Shown here: piece by piece, positions 25,248 to 33,987 of the stretch
Position numbering within the stretch: position 1 is the stretch's first letter
Layout of the letters: each line of letters starts with the position of its first letter
Assembly: GCF_963664735.1 (NCBI RefSeq)
Contig: NZ_OY761553.1
Span: forward strand, 3,097,001 to 3,161,000
Source: an uncultured Cohaesibacter sp.
Lineage (GTDB): Bacteria; Pseudomonadota; Alphaproteobacteria; Rhizobiales; Cohaesibacteraceae
DNA: 64,000 bases
Direction: 5' to 3'
The notes under the pieces: model-generated
What the model saw: only the letters and a program-made list of their open reading frames with translations
What the model was told of the DNA's origin: nothing
Database searches by the model: none
Translations under genes and position numbers: made by a program

Positions 25248-27365
25248 ATGAAAAGTCTTAAGAAATTTATTGGATTGGGAAAGATGCTCAACAGCAATAA
25301 AATGAGCGACAGTGGCATGGCTTTGAATGGATCAGTAATTTCAGTTATTGGAAATTGCCAAACAGATAGCATTGCCAAGTATATCTCTATTCTTAATCCC
25401 CATCATAAGGTTCATCACTTTTCTTATGTTGAAGCTCTTGATCAGAAAAAGCGAAAAGAGAACGAAAAGTTACTGGAAGAATCTGACTATGTTATCGCTC
25501 AGCCGTTGCGCAGCGATAGTTTCGGGAAATTCTCCTACGATGCACTGAAGGACCGTGAGGGTTCCATTTTCATCAATGCATTTTCATTTGCAGGTTTCCA
25601 GCCGGACTGTGTTTATCTCGGTCAAAAGAAGGCGATCAACCGCTCTTCGCCCGTGGGCGATTATAATTCATCAATTGCCGTCTATGCCTATTTGAATGGG
25701 GCAAGCGTTCAAGAGACCTTGCAGCTTTACAATGAGAAGACCTACAGAAAACTGGGATTCTTTGATGTTTGGGAAGCGAATAAAACTTCGCTGATAGCGC
25801 GTAACAAGGCCTTGGGGATCGACCTGACCGATCTATTTGACACCTGGATAAAAGGCGGCCTGTTCATGCATACCGTCAATCATCCTTACGCTCATGTTTT
25901 AAGTGATATTGCTCGTCTGATCCTTGATAAAGCCAACATTGAACATAAGGATTTCAATCCGACCAAATTTCTCACGGACAACGGTGCCAATGATATTGTC
26001 TGGCCCGTTTACCCGGAAATCGGCGAGGCACTTGGGCTTGAAGGCGAGATGGTTTTCAAGGCATCCGACCGCTGGACCCCGGCCAATGAACGTCCCAAAC
26101 TTTTTGATTTGGAAGAGTTCGTTCAGAAGAGCTTCGATATTTACAATACTATCCCACGCGAAAAGATTGTCTGTCGCAGTATCGCAATGAGCCACGATGA
26201 ATCTGTCGAGATTATCGGTAATATTGTGAGCGACTATCGTCGGGCAAATGCTTCAACAAACAAACGGCAAGTCTCTTCAAGGACGAAAAATCCATATGCA
26301 GGACTTCCAGCCCACCAGTTCTGGCGCAAAAGCATTTCGCGCGTTTCCATCGCAGATGTTGATCCCGTCGTCTCAATGCCTTTCACCATTTCGACAACGG
26401 ACAGGGTTGCCACTGCGGGAAGTTGCTTTGCTCAACACATAGCTTCAAGGCTGCAGCAGCAGGACTTCAATTATTTTGTCACGGAAACGGCCCCCGAAGG
26501 CATGTCTGAAGAGCAGGCCCGCAAGCGGAACTATGGCGTATTCTCAGCACGATATGGCAACCTTTATACCACTAGACAGCTTCTGCAGCTATTTGACCGT
26601 GTCTATGGCAATTTCACTCCGATCGATAGCGTGTGGGATGGTGCAAAAGGCGGTTTTGTAGACCCGTTCCGCCCCCAGATCGAACCTGATGGATTTGCTT
26701 CCCCAGACGACGTTCTGAAGGCTCGCGAGGAGCATTTTTCAGCTGTTAGAAAAATATTCGAAGAATGCGAGATCTTCGTATTCACATTAGGGCTAACGGA
26801 AGCATGGCGCTCATCGAGGGATGGTGCCGTTTTTCCGCTTGCGCCGGGTGTTGCCGGAGGTCATCCCGGTGATGACTATGAGTTTGTAAATTTCTCGGCA
26901 GATGAAGTAACTGCGGATTTGAAACAGTTCATTGAAAAACTCAGAACAGTCAATCCAACCTGCCGCGTCTTGCTAACAGTTTCGCCCGTTCCATTGATCG
27001 CGACTTACGAGCCTCGACATGTTCTGGTATCAACGACATACAGCAAATCAGTCCTGAGAGTCGCTGCAGAAGAAGCCTGTAACAGTTTTGATAGAGTCCA
27101 TTATTTCCCGTCCTACGAAATTATTGTCGGGAACTATAATAAGGGTATCTATTATGATGACGACATGCGGTCTATTCGCAAAGAGGGCGTGGACCATGTG
27201 ATGCGCTTGTTCTTCAAACATCTTACCGATGCAGAACAAACGTCTCAGTCAGTCCCTCAACCGGAGAAGACAGAGCCTCTTGCAGAAAAGCCATCAACCA
27301 GTATGGAAGATCGTATCAGTGCTCTTGATGCTGTTGTTTGTGATGAAGAAGCGATAGATTCATAG
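25248..27365 (+). CDS. WcbI-like + GSCFA-domain fusion protein
   Basis: The 705-residue protein has two parts. Residues about 25-270 match the WcbI type of capsule protein, opening with ISVIGNCQTDSIAKYI and carrying VNHPYAHVLSDIA. Residues about 380-640 are a GSCFA domain, with TAGSCFAQHIASRL at the start, FTLGLTEAW in the middle, and VSPVPL...YSKSVLR and HYFPSYEI at the end. Both families are thought to be SGNH-like acyl-ester or acyltransfer enzymes linked to capsule assembly, but their exact reactions are poorly known. The Ser-Cys of GSCFA is the likely nucleophile region. There is no signal peptide. A similar GSCFA domain appears in two separate genes downstream, so this is the largest of three related proteins in one operon. 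Confidence 0.8.
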   Translation: MKSLKKFIGLGKMLNSNKMSDSGMALNGSVISVIGNCQTDSIAKYISILNPHHKVHHFSYVEALDQKKRKENEKLLEESDYVIAQPLRSDSFGKFSYDALKDREGSIFINAFSFAGFQPDCVYLGQKKAINRSSPVGDYNSSIAVYAYLNGASVQETLQLYNEKTYRKLGFFDVWEANKTSLIARNKALGIDLTDLFDTWIKGGLFMHTVNHPYAHVLSDIARLILDKANIEHKDFNPTKFLTDNGANDIVWPVYPEIGEALGLEGEMVFKASDRWTPANERPKLFDLEEFVQKSFDIYNTIPREKIVCRSIAMSHDESVEIIGNIVSDYRRANASTNKRQVSSRTKNPYAGLPAHQFWRKSISRVSIADVDPVVSMPFTISTTDRVATAGSCFAQHIASRLQQQDFNYFVTETAPEGMSEEQARKRNYGVFSARYGNLYTTRQLLQLFDRVYGNFTPIDSVWDGAKGGFVDPFRPQIEPDGFASPDDVLKAREEHFSAVRKIFEECEIFVFTLGLTEAWRSSRDGAVFPLAPGVAGGHPGDDYEFVNFSADEVTADLKQFIEKLRTVNPTCRVLLTVSPVPLIATYEPRHVLVSTTYSKSVLRVAAEEACNSFDRVHYFPSYEIIVGNYNKGIYYDDDMRSIRKEGVDHVMRLFFKHLTDAEQTSQSVPQPEKTEPLAEKPSTSMEDRISALDAVVCDEEAIDS

Positions 27366-27373
27366 TTTTTCTT

Positions 27374-27399
27374 GGCTGATTTAGCTTTCCAGATCAGCC
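27374..27399. other. Hairpin after the WcbI-GSCFA gene
   Basis: Perfect 7-bp arms GGCTGAT and ATCAGCC enclose a 12-base loop shortly after the stop codon. There is no T run, so it may only stabilise the transcript end; attenuation before the DUF115-like gene is possible. Confidence 0.3.
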
Positions 27400-27618
27400 C
27401 GGCGAACTATTACTCTAGTGTCAATGAAAAGATTAGAGATTCAAGTCATGTAAGTATCTTGGACCATAAGTTTTGAGACATTTCAATTTGTTGTATTGGG
27501 ATCCAGTGTCATTTTCATTTTGCACAGATCAAATTTAATATGATTAATTCAGCAAATATCAGATCCACCTCAAAAACTTGATTGCGTTTCCAAATAGCCA
27601 TGTGAGAGGAGTTTTAGA

Positions 27619-28440
27619 TTGTCCTTTTTTAGTGATGAAAAATTAAATAAAATCCGCAATTTGGCTGACCAGGAAGCCAAGATTAATGCACTTAGCGGTT
27701 TAGGCAAGAATGAAACTTGCTATATTCTTGCAAGCGGGCCGTCCTTGAAGGAATATACTCCTGACGAACTTCAGAAATTACTGAAAGGCAAGCTTGTTAT
27801 TGTATTGAAACAAGCGTTTCAATATGTACCATCGGTTTGCGACTTCTTGATCTTGAACAGTTGGAATTTTCAGCGCTACGACTATTCGGAGCGTTATCCT
27901 CTGGTCGTACGTGAAGAGGGACCAAACGATCCGCCGGTATTTGGCGGTGAAGACGTGCTGCTCAAACTTGCCAATGTTAATGATATAACCGAGCAGTTGG
28001 CACGAAAGAAAAACTTCGACGATTACGTGTTCTCCAAACAACTCGAACGACCTTGGGGACCTGGTGTACTTTATGAAATCGGCTTTTATTTAGCCGTGCA
28101 TTTAGGGGTCAAGAAGATTGTAACACTTGGCTGGGATGTCGGCGTCAAGTCCTCTCCCGTCATGCCGCATTTTTACGAGACAAGAGACTCCAAGCGCACA
28201 CGATTATTGGCTAAAGCGAAAACTATCGTGGATCTCAAGGAACGAAATCTGTTTTTGCACGAAAATGATATTCTCTACAATAAACCGAGAATTATTCCGG
28301 AAGAGGTTGATGTCTGTGCTGCAGTCAGTGGCGATTGGTATCATTGGTTGACAAAGCTCGGGATTGCATTGGAAGTGGTTTCAACCCAGTCTATGGTAAG
28401 CGAAGAAATTCCACGCACCCGTCTCGAAGATACAATTTAG
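27619..28440 (+). CDS. DUF115/MptE-like protein
   Basis: The 273 residues show an N-terminal ETCYILASGPSLKEYTPDELQ motif, which resembles the GPSL motif of the MptE/DUF115 (6-hydroxymethylpterin pyrophosphokinase-like) family, and later IVTLGWDVGV. DUF115 proteins occur in flagellar or surface-glycan clusters and are often glycosyltransferase-like. I select the TTG start at 27619 because GAGAGGA lies 8 bases upstream and no ATG fits. It sits between the WcbI-GSCFA protein and the broken glycosyltransferase. A role in glycan assembly is inferred from place only. Confidence 0.6.
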   Translation: MSFFSDEKLNKIRNLADQEAKINALSGLGKNETCYILASGPSLKEYTPDELQKLLKGKLVIVLKQAFQYVPSVCDFLILNSWNFQRYDYSERYPLVVREEGPNDPPVFGGEDVLLKLANVNDITEQLARKKNFDDYVFSKQLERPWGPGVLYEIGFYLAVHLGVKKIVTLGWDVGVKSSPVMPHFYETRDSKRTRLLAKAKTIVDLKERNLFLHENDILYNKPRIIPEEVDVCAAVSGDWYHWLTKLGIALEVVSTQSMVSEEIPRTRLEDTI

Positions 28441-28465
28441 TCTCTATTGAATAGGTTTATTGCTC

Positions 28466-30172
28466 ATGACTGACGACATACATGAAAAGAAAACGGGTCA
28501 GACCGCAGGCACAGCCTCTTTTTCCAAAACCGATAAGCCAGACAATCGAGGAGCCATATCTAGCGCTTTTAAAATCGAGTCTTTTGGTACGGACGATGTT
28601 TATGTTCAAATACGTGGATGGTACTCCAATCCATCGATAATTAAAAAAATTGAATTTCGAGACGATAAAAACAACCTGATCGGAGAGAGCTCTTTTAATG
28701 AAGCGCGGCCTGACGTCGTCAAGAATGAGAAAACCGAAGGGACTGTGCTCTGTGGATTCAATTTTGTTACACATTCAATCGCAAGCGAATTTGAAATATT
28801 CACGGTAGATTTTGTTAGCAACGAAGGCAAAGTTCTCTCTCGCCTGAAAGGGCAGGCAGTCAAGCTGGCTGATTTTCAACTTCAAAGCATGGAGTTTGAC
28901 GAACCAACGCGCCGTTTAACCTATGTTGGACGTTTCAGCCCAAGCACCGCTTGTCGTTCTGCTGCCATCAAAACCAAAGATAAAGAATTCCCCGTCTCCA
29001 ATCTTTTTGAATCCAATCCGGATACCGGGACGGGGCGGTTTGATTGGTTTTATGGCTCTATGCAGCCAGTCAACCCTATCGATGTTCATAAGCTTCAATT
29101 CATTTTCACATTAATTGATGGCAAAAAATACTTTATCGACATTTCAAATGTCGATGTGATCCGCAATCCCCCGATGCTTGAGATTGAAGCTATTCAATTC
29201 GATTACTTGCGGAATTCGCTTCATATAGCTGGCTGGTATCGCTCATTTAGTGAAGCCTCCCACTTATCGTTCAGCCTTGGCGATCAAACAATTTACTGCA
29301 TGCCCACAACAGGTTTTGCAAAGCGGATTCAGGATAAGGAACATTTCAAAGGACCGCAGCCTTGCGGTTGGGAAGTTTCTACAAAGATTGATGCATCGCT
29401 GAAAGAACCAAGCACCATCCTTTCGGGTGAGCGCCCGGTTCTGAAGGTGACACTTTGGGAGAAGGACAATCGGCTCATTGAGAAAAAGCAGATTGTTAAA
29501 GACGAGAATGTTGTTTGGGCCTCAGTCGACCTTTGCTTGTTCAATCAAAATACCAGTCAGATAACGCTGTTTGGTCGAGCATCGAACATACTCGCGGATC
29601 AGGTGAAGCTTAGTCGGCGCGGACAAACCATTGCAAAAATCAAGCTGCATTCGTCATTCCGAGATCTGGTGGATCCCGATGGGTTCGATCCGTGGGACTG
29701 GTTTGCCAGCGCTGAAATCAATGGCCGAATGAATCCGGGCGAAGTTCTGAATCTTGAATTCTTTGATGAAAAGGGCAATTCGCTCAACAAAGACGGGGCC
29801 ATCAAGTCTGACGTTCCTGTCCTGCTGTCAACAGCAGCCGGTTTTATCGAGGGCCATCCAAGAATAGCGGAACTTGTTTTCAGCATGGCTTCGCATGAGC
29901 GGCGTTCAGAGTTACCTCTGATGGTATTGTCCTATCCTGGAAGCATGGCAAAGCATGGCGGTGGTGGAAATACCCGTTTGCGCCAACTGCTTTCCTTCGT
30001 CAAGGAAATCGGCTTCCAGGTTTGTCTTATCGACCGGAGTGAATTGTGGGATATAGCCAGCTATTCGGATAACTATAGCAGACTTATGGAAGAGGTTGAC
30101 TTCCACATCCCTCTCCCTCCGAGCATGGCAAAAGGCATCGCAAATTACGCCCTTGAGGCTCTTTCAGATTAA
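28466..30172 (+). CDS. Glycosyltransferase, N-terminal part of an interrupted gene, with repeat modules
   Basis: About 568 residues run from ATG 28466 (a TTG at 28460 is also in frame). The first 450 residues contain four recurring beta modules: VQIRGWYSNPS...ARPDVVKN near residue 49, a second near 150, LHIAGWYRSFS near 255 and ITLFGRASN near 367. The last 100 residues are the acceptor half of a GT4-like glycosyltransferase, with YPGSMAKHGGGGNTRLR as the glycine-rich N-terminal loop. A TAA at 30170-30172 then stops the chain. The reading frame stays open and in the same frame through the donor half of the same fold, so this appears to be one gene of about 908 codons broken by a nonsense codon. 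If not read through, the product lacks a donor-binding domain and is inactive as a transferase. Confidence 0.75.
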   Translation: MTDDIHEKKTGQTAGTASFSKTDKPDNRGAISSAFKIESFGTDDVYVQIRGWYSNPSIIKKIEFRDDKNNLIGESSFNEARPDVVKNEKTEGTVLCGFNFVTHSIASEFEIFTVDFVSNEGKVLSRLKGQAVKLADFQLQSMEFDEPTRRLTYVGRFSPSTACRSAAIKTKDKEFPVSNLFESNPDTGTGRFDWFYGSMQPVNPIDVHKLQFIFTLIDGKKYFIDISNVDVIRNPPMLEIEAIQFDYLRNSLHIAGWYRSFSEASHLSFSLGDQTIYCMPTTGFAKRIQDKEHFKGPQPCGWEVSTKIDASLKEPSTILSGERPVLKVTLWEKDNRLIEKKQIVKDENVVWASVDLCLFNQNTSQITLFGRASNILADQVKLSRRGQTIAKIKLHSSFRDLVDPDGFDPWDWFASAEINGRMNPGEVLNLEFFDEKGNSLNKDGAIKSDVPVLLSTAAGFIEGHPRIAELVFSMASHERRSELPLMVLSYPGSMAKHGGGGNTRLRQLLSFVKEIGFQVCLIDRSELWDIASYSDNYSRLMEEVDFHIPLPPSMAKGIANYALEALSD

Positions 30173-31189
30173 GGCGACGCTCTCTCCAAGAAACTGCATT
30201 CCAGTTTGTCAAAAGCGATTGATACCGGTCGCGATAAGGAAGCAAAGTCCCTGATTACTCGCCGCACTGACGACTTATTCAATCAGCTGGTTGCCTATTT
30301 TGTGAACCTTCACAACCCAAGTATCTTCATTTCATCCTTTGCCTGGACGGCAAACTCATTTGATTATATCGCGCCAGGGATAACACGCTTCCTTGATGCA
30401 AATGACGTGCAGAGTGAGCGTTCCAAGTCCTTCAAAAAGGCCCAAAAGCTGTATGGTGAAGATGCCATTACAGAGCAAGAAGTTGCTTCTTATTGGGAAG
30501 ATCCAAAGGAAGAGGCCCAAATCCTTAACAAGGCCGATGTTGTTTTGGCAATTTCACCTTCTGAAGCGCAGGTCATGACCGATATGATCGGCACACACAA
30601 GGTTTTGAACGCAGGCTTCGCCCTGTCTGAAATCTCACCAATGGAGCATGTGCCAAATACAAAGAGAATTCTGTTTGTAGGAAATGAATACGCCCCAAAC
30701 AATTTGGCCATTCAAGAGTTTATAGACGTCGTATTCCCGAAAATCCTCGATAGCCACCCCAGCGCTGAATTGCGCATTTGCGGCTCTGTTTGCAATAGCC
30801 TAAATGTTGATGCCGCCCATTCCAATAATGTCATCTTATGTGGTTTTGTTGAGAACCTGAATGACGAATATGCTTCTGCGGCAATTGTTGTCAATCCAGT
30901 GCAGTTCGGTTCGGGATGTAGCATCAAAACGCCTGAAGCGCTTGGTTTCGGCAAAGCTGTTGTCTGCACACCCTATATCAGGGATTCTCTGCCCAATTTG
31001 GAAGACGCTGGGGCTGTTGTTGTATCGACAACAGACAAGATGCACACGGCGATCTCATCCCTTCTTTCAAAACCCAATGAAAGGCAGGCGCTTGAGACAC
31101 GAGCTGCGCAATATGCACGCAACTATCTGACGAATGAAGTTGTACTTATAGATTTATTAAACATCATCGAAACCAAGGTTTTTTACTAA
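30173..31189 (+). pseudogene. Glycosyltransferase, C-terminal part after an in-frame stop
   Basis: The frame continues directly after the TAA with GDALSKKLHSSLSKAID and then the donor half of a GT4-type enzyme: TRFLDANDVQSERSKSF, ILFVGNEYAPNNLAIQEF, LCGFVENLNDEYASAAIVV and NPVQFGSGCSIKTPEALGFGKAVV (the phosphate- and sugar-binding region). This is exactly what the preceding gene lacks. The first possible start is a TTG at 30206 with no visible ribosome site, so independent translation is doubtful. A single base change, a sequencing error, or rare readthrough could explain the arrangement. The sequence shows no other decay, which suggests the break is recent or artefactual. Confidence 0.7.
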
Positions 31190-31378
31190 CATATGTTAAA
31201 ACTCAAAAGAAATCAGGACTGAGTTTGACAGTATTGGGCGGTTGGTTTTGTTCTTGCCACTGCGGTATTGTGTGAATCGGAATTCATGAGGATAACAAAT
31301 ATGGCAATGCCTATGGTTGCTATTTGCGTGAATGGCTTGATTAAATGCTTGGAACCCAGGAATTGAAGGAGAATTCTC

Positions 31379-32362
31379 ATGAACGAAGCAGATAAGTATT
31401 TTGTCTGGTCCAGGGGGCTCGAACCGAAATGGGAAACAGAAGGTCATGCCGAGTTTGACGCGGCAACTCGCTTGCTCAACGCTGACTTTGTTGACATTTA
31501 CCATGAACCCAAATTCAAGCTTTCTCCGCAATCCTCATATTTCATGATTGGTTCCTGCTTTGCCAGAAACATGGAACACATCTTGTCAGCTTCTGGCAAA
31601 AATGTGTTGTCGGCTAAGCTGGACCTGCCCGAGGACGTGGCTCAGGCAGTAGGGGCCTCAACGACGGTTCTTACCAAATTTACGACCAACTCGATGCTCA
31701 CAGAACTAAAGATGGTTCTGGAAGGTTTGGAATTCCCCGATTATGGTTTGATCGAGCTTTCAGAAGGAAAATTCTGGAACCCGCAACTCCATAAGATCGG
31801 AGCCTTGGAACGAAGCCGCGCTGTCGAAGTTCATCAACTCGTTCATAACACGATTGAGACGATTAAGGATGCTGACGTCGTTTTGATCACATTGGGCCTG
31901 ACCGAAGAATGGTGGGACACTGTTCTGGACGTACCGCTCAATGGTACTCCGATCGATTGGCGTTTTGCGAAAAAGACCGGGCGTTTTGAGTTCCGAAATT
32001 CCGGCTTTGATGAAAACCGGCAGCGGGTTGAAGAACTCGTCAATATTATCAAGACCCATAGCAACCGCGATGTCCGCGTTGTCCTGACCGTATCGCCGGT
32101 TCCTCTTCAGAGAACGTTTTCGAAGACTGACATTATCGTAGCCAATAGCTACTCAAAATCTGTCTTGCGTTCGGCCGCACAGGAAGTCTCGAGCAAGTAT
32201 GACTGGGTTGATTATTATCCAAGTTTTGAAATGGTTATGTATTCGCCAAGAGCAGAAAGCTGGCGACACGATCAACGCCATGTTCGTTATGAGCAGGTGC
32301 AAAAAATCTTGCAGAAATTCCACTCTATTTACATAGAAGAAGGGCTCCCCGGCGATGAGTGA
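31379..32362 (+). CDS. GSCFA-domain protein (SGNH-like), copy 2
   Basis: The 327-residue single-domain protein opens with a conserved N-terminal stretch and YFMIGSCFARNMEHIL near residue 57. Later come VLITLGLTEEWWD, VVLTVSPVPLQRTF, VANSYSKSVLRSAAQE and VDYYPSFEMV, all shared with the other two GSCFA proteins of the operon. GSCFA domains are predicted SGNH-hydrolase-like enzymes, but no biochemical role is firmly established. A strong ribosome site (AAGGAGA) is 8 bases before the ATG. The stop overlaps the start of the next gene, so it is coupled to the TPR-FkbM methyltransferase. Confidence 0.82.
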   Translation: MNEADKYFVWSRGLEPKWETEGHAEFDAATRLLNADFVDIYHEPKFKLSPQSSYFMIGSCFARNMEHILSASGKNVLSAKLDLPEDVAQAVGASTTVLTKFTTNSMLTELKMVLEGLEFPDYGLIELSEGKFWNPQLHKIGALERSRAVEVHQLVHNTIETIKDADVVLITLGLTEEWWDTVLDVPLNGTPIDWRFAKKTGRFEFRNSGFDENRQRVEELVNIIKTHSNRDVRVVLTVSPVPLQRTFSKTDIIVANSYSKSVLRSAAQEVSSKYDWVDYYPSFEMVMYSPRAESWRHDQRHVRYEQVQKILQKFHSIYIEEGLPGDE

Positions 32363-33938
32363 ATTGCCGGAACACAAGTCGCCATTCTCGATAGAAGACC
32401 AGAGAGAAGCCAAAACTCAAGCAAGAAACTTGTTTGTAAATGGCGACTTTGAGAAAGCCGGAAAGGCGTTTCGCGCCTTGATAGACGTTGATCCAGGATG
32501 GGCTTGGAATGGATTGGGCGGCATAGAAGAAAGACAAAAAAATTGGTCTGAAGCCAAGACATGCTATTTGCATGCCATTGAATTCTCACCCAATGAAATT
32601 AACTTCCATTTACGTCTTTATCATATGTATCGCCAGCTTGGGGAGATGCCTGCTTCGACAGCCGTCATTGGCACCATCACCGAACACTGGCCGGACAACC
32701 CTGCTGCGCTTCACATAGAAGCATATGATGACCTGATAAATTCTCGTCTTCCGGATGCGCGAAAAAAGCTTCAAGTTGCTTGCGAAAAATTCCCCGAGAA
32801 TACAAACCTGTTGCGCCTTGCATCTATTGTTGCCGAAAGACTTGGCTTCTTGAAAGAGGCCTGCGAGAAGCAAGAGCAACTGGTTGAAATGATCCCGGAT
32901 GATATCTCTGAGAGATTGAAGCTGATCAAGTTCCTTCGAAGACTTGACGATCAAGAGAATGTCGAAAATCAAGTCTCATGGTTTCAGGAAAACGCGCCTG
33001 ATAACCATGATTTCTTAATGTGGCAAAAAGAGGAATTGCGCAGCCAGAGCACCCGTATGTATGCGCAGGCATTGGTATATGACGTATATACAGCTCTGTT
33101 CCCGTTTCTCGATGATGCTACAAAATCCGGGCTCGACATCAAGTCAATCAAAGATAACGTCAAGACTGAAAAAGACGTTTGGAAACCCTTACTAAATAAA
33201 CTCTCGAATGATGAAACAATTCGCCTATTAGGCGGGGATTTCCACTTTGTCAGCGCCAGTGACATTCCCGTATTGCTTACAGAAATCCTCGTTGATGAAG
33301 ACTATTATTTCGAAACTCAGAATGATGCGCCATATATAATTGATTGTGGCGCCAATATCGGCCTTGGGATTTACTATCACAAAAGGCGCTTCCCCAAGAG
33401 CACAATTCTTGCATTCGAACCCGGACGACGCACTTTCAAAATTCTCAGCAAGAATGCCGAGACCATGAATTGGAGTAACGTCGAGCTGCTTCCATATGCG
33501 ATTAGTGACTGCGAAGCCGAGTTGTCATTTTTTGATCCCGATACAATGCCCATGGCAGGATCATTGACCAACCGCATGACAGATCGCAATTTCGACGGTG
33601 CCAGTTATATTGTGGAGACGAAAAAACTCAGTTCCTATATCGACCGGCAAGTTGATTTTCTCAAGTTGGATATCGAAGGAGCAGAATTACCGGTTCTCAG
33701 GGAAGTTCGCTCGAAGTTGAATTTTGTGAAATTTCTATTTTGTGAGGTTCACTTTAACTACAAAGGTGACATGACCTACGATCCCTTGCGGGAAATACTT
33801 CAAATATTGGAAGAGTGCAATTTTGATATTCTCATAACACCCGCTGCGATTAATAGGACAGGAACAAAAAGAACCTTCAGAAGTGTTGGATCCCGTACCT
33901 CACTGAATCTTTGGGCTAAAAATAGATCAGTCAGTTAA
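32355..33938 (+). CDS. TPR-repeat FkbM-family methyltransferase
   Basis: The 527-residue protein has an N-terminal half of tetratricopeptide-like helices (about 10-200, with NLFVNGDFEKAGKAFRALI and KTCYLHAIEFSPNE) that probably bind a partner protein. The C-terminal half (about 320-500) is a FkbM SAM-methyltransferase with YIIDCGANIGLGIYYHKRRF (the SAM-binding loop), ILAFEPGRRTFKIL and QVDFLKLDIEGAELPVL. It overlaps the previous gene by eight bases. TPR-methyltransferase fusions are found in capsule and flagellin-glycan clusters. It probably O-methylates a glycan sugar, and the TPR part may hold it to the GSCFA proteins or the polymerase. Confidence 0.82.
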   Translation: MSELPEHKSPFSIEDQREAKTQARNLFVNGDFEKAGKAFRALIDVDPGWAWNGLGGIEERQKNWSEAKTCYLHAIEFSPNEINFHLRLYHMYRQLGEMPASTAVIGTITEHWPDNPAALHIEAYDDLINSRLPDARKKLQVACEKFPENTNLLRLASIVAERLGFLKEACEKQEQLVEMIPDDISERLKLIKFLRRLDDQENVENQVSWFQENAPDNHDFLMWQKEELRSQSTRMYAQALVYDVYTALFPFLDDATKSGLDIKSIKDNVKTEKDVWKPLLNKLSNDETIRLLGGDFHFVSASDIPVLLTEILVDEDYYFETQNDAPYIIDCGANIGLGIYYHKRRFPKSTILAFEPGRRTFKILSKNAETMNWSNVELLPYAISDCEAELSFFDPDTMPMAGSLTNRMTDRNFDGASYIVETKKLSSYIDRQVDFLKLDIEGAELPVLREVRSKLNFVKFLFCEVHFNYKGDMTYDPLREILQILEECNFDILITPAAINRTGTKRTFRSVGSRTSLNLWAKNRSVS

Positions 33939-33987
33939 TTTCCGTGCGCACAATGGTGTTTTGGAGCATGAAACACGGCACGGATGA

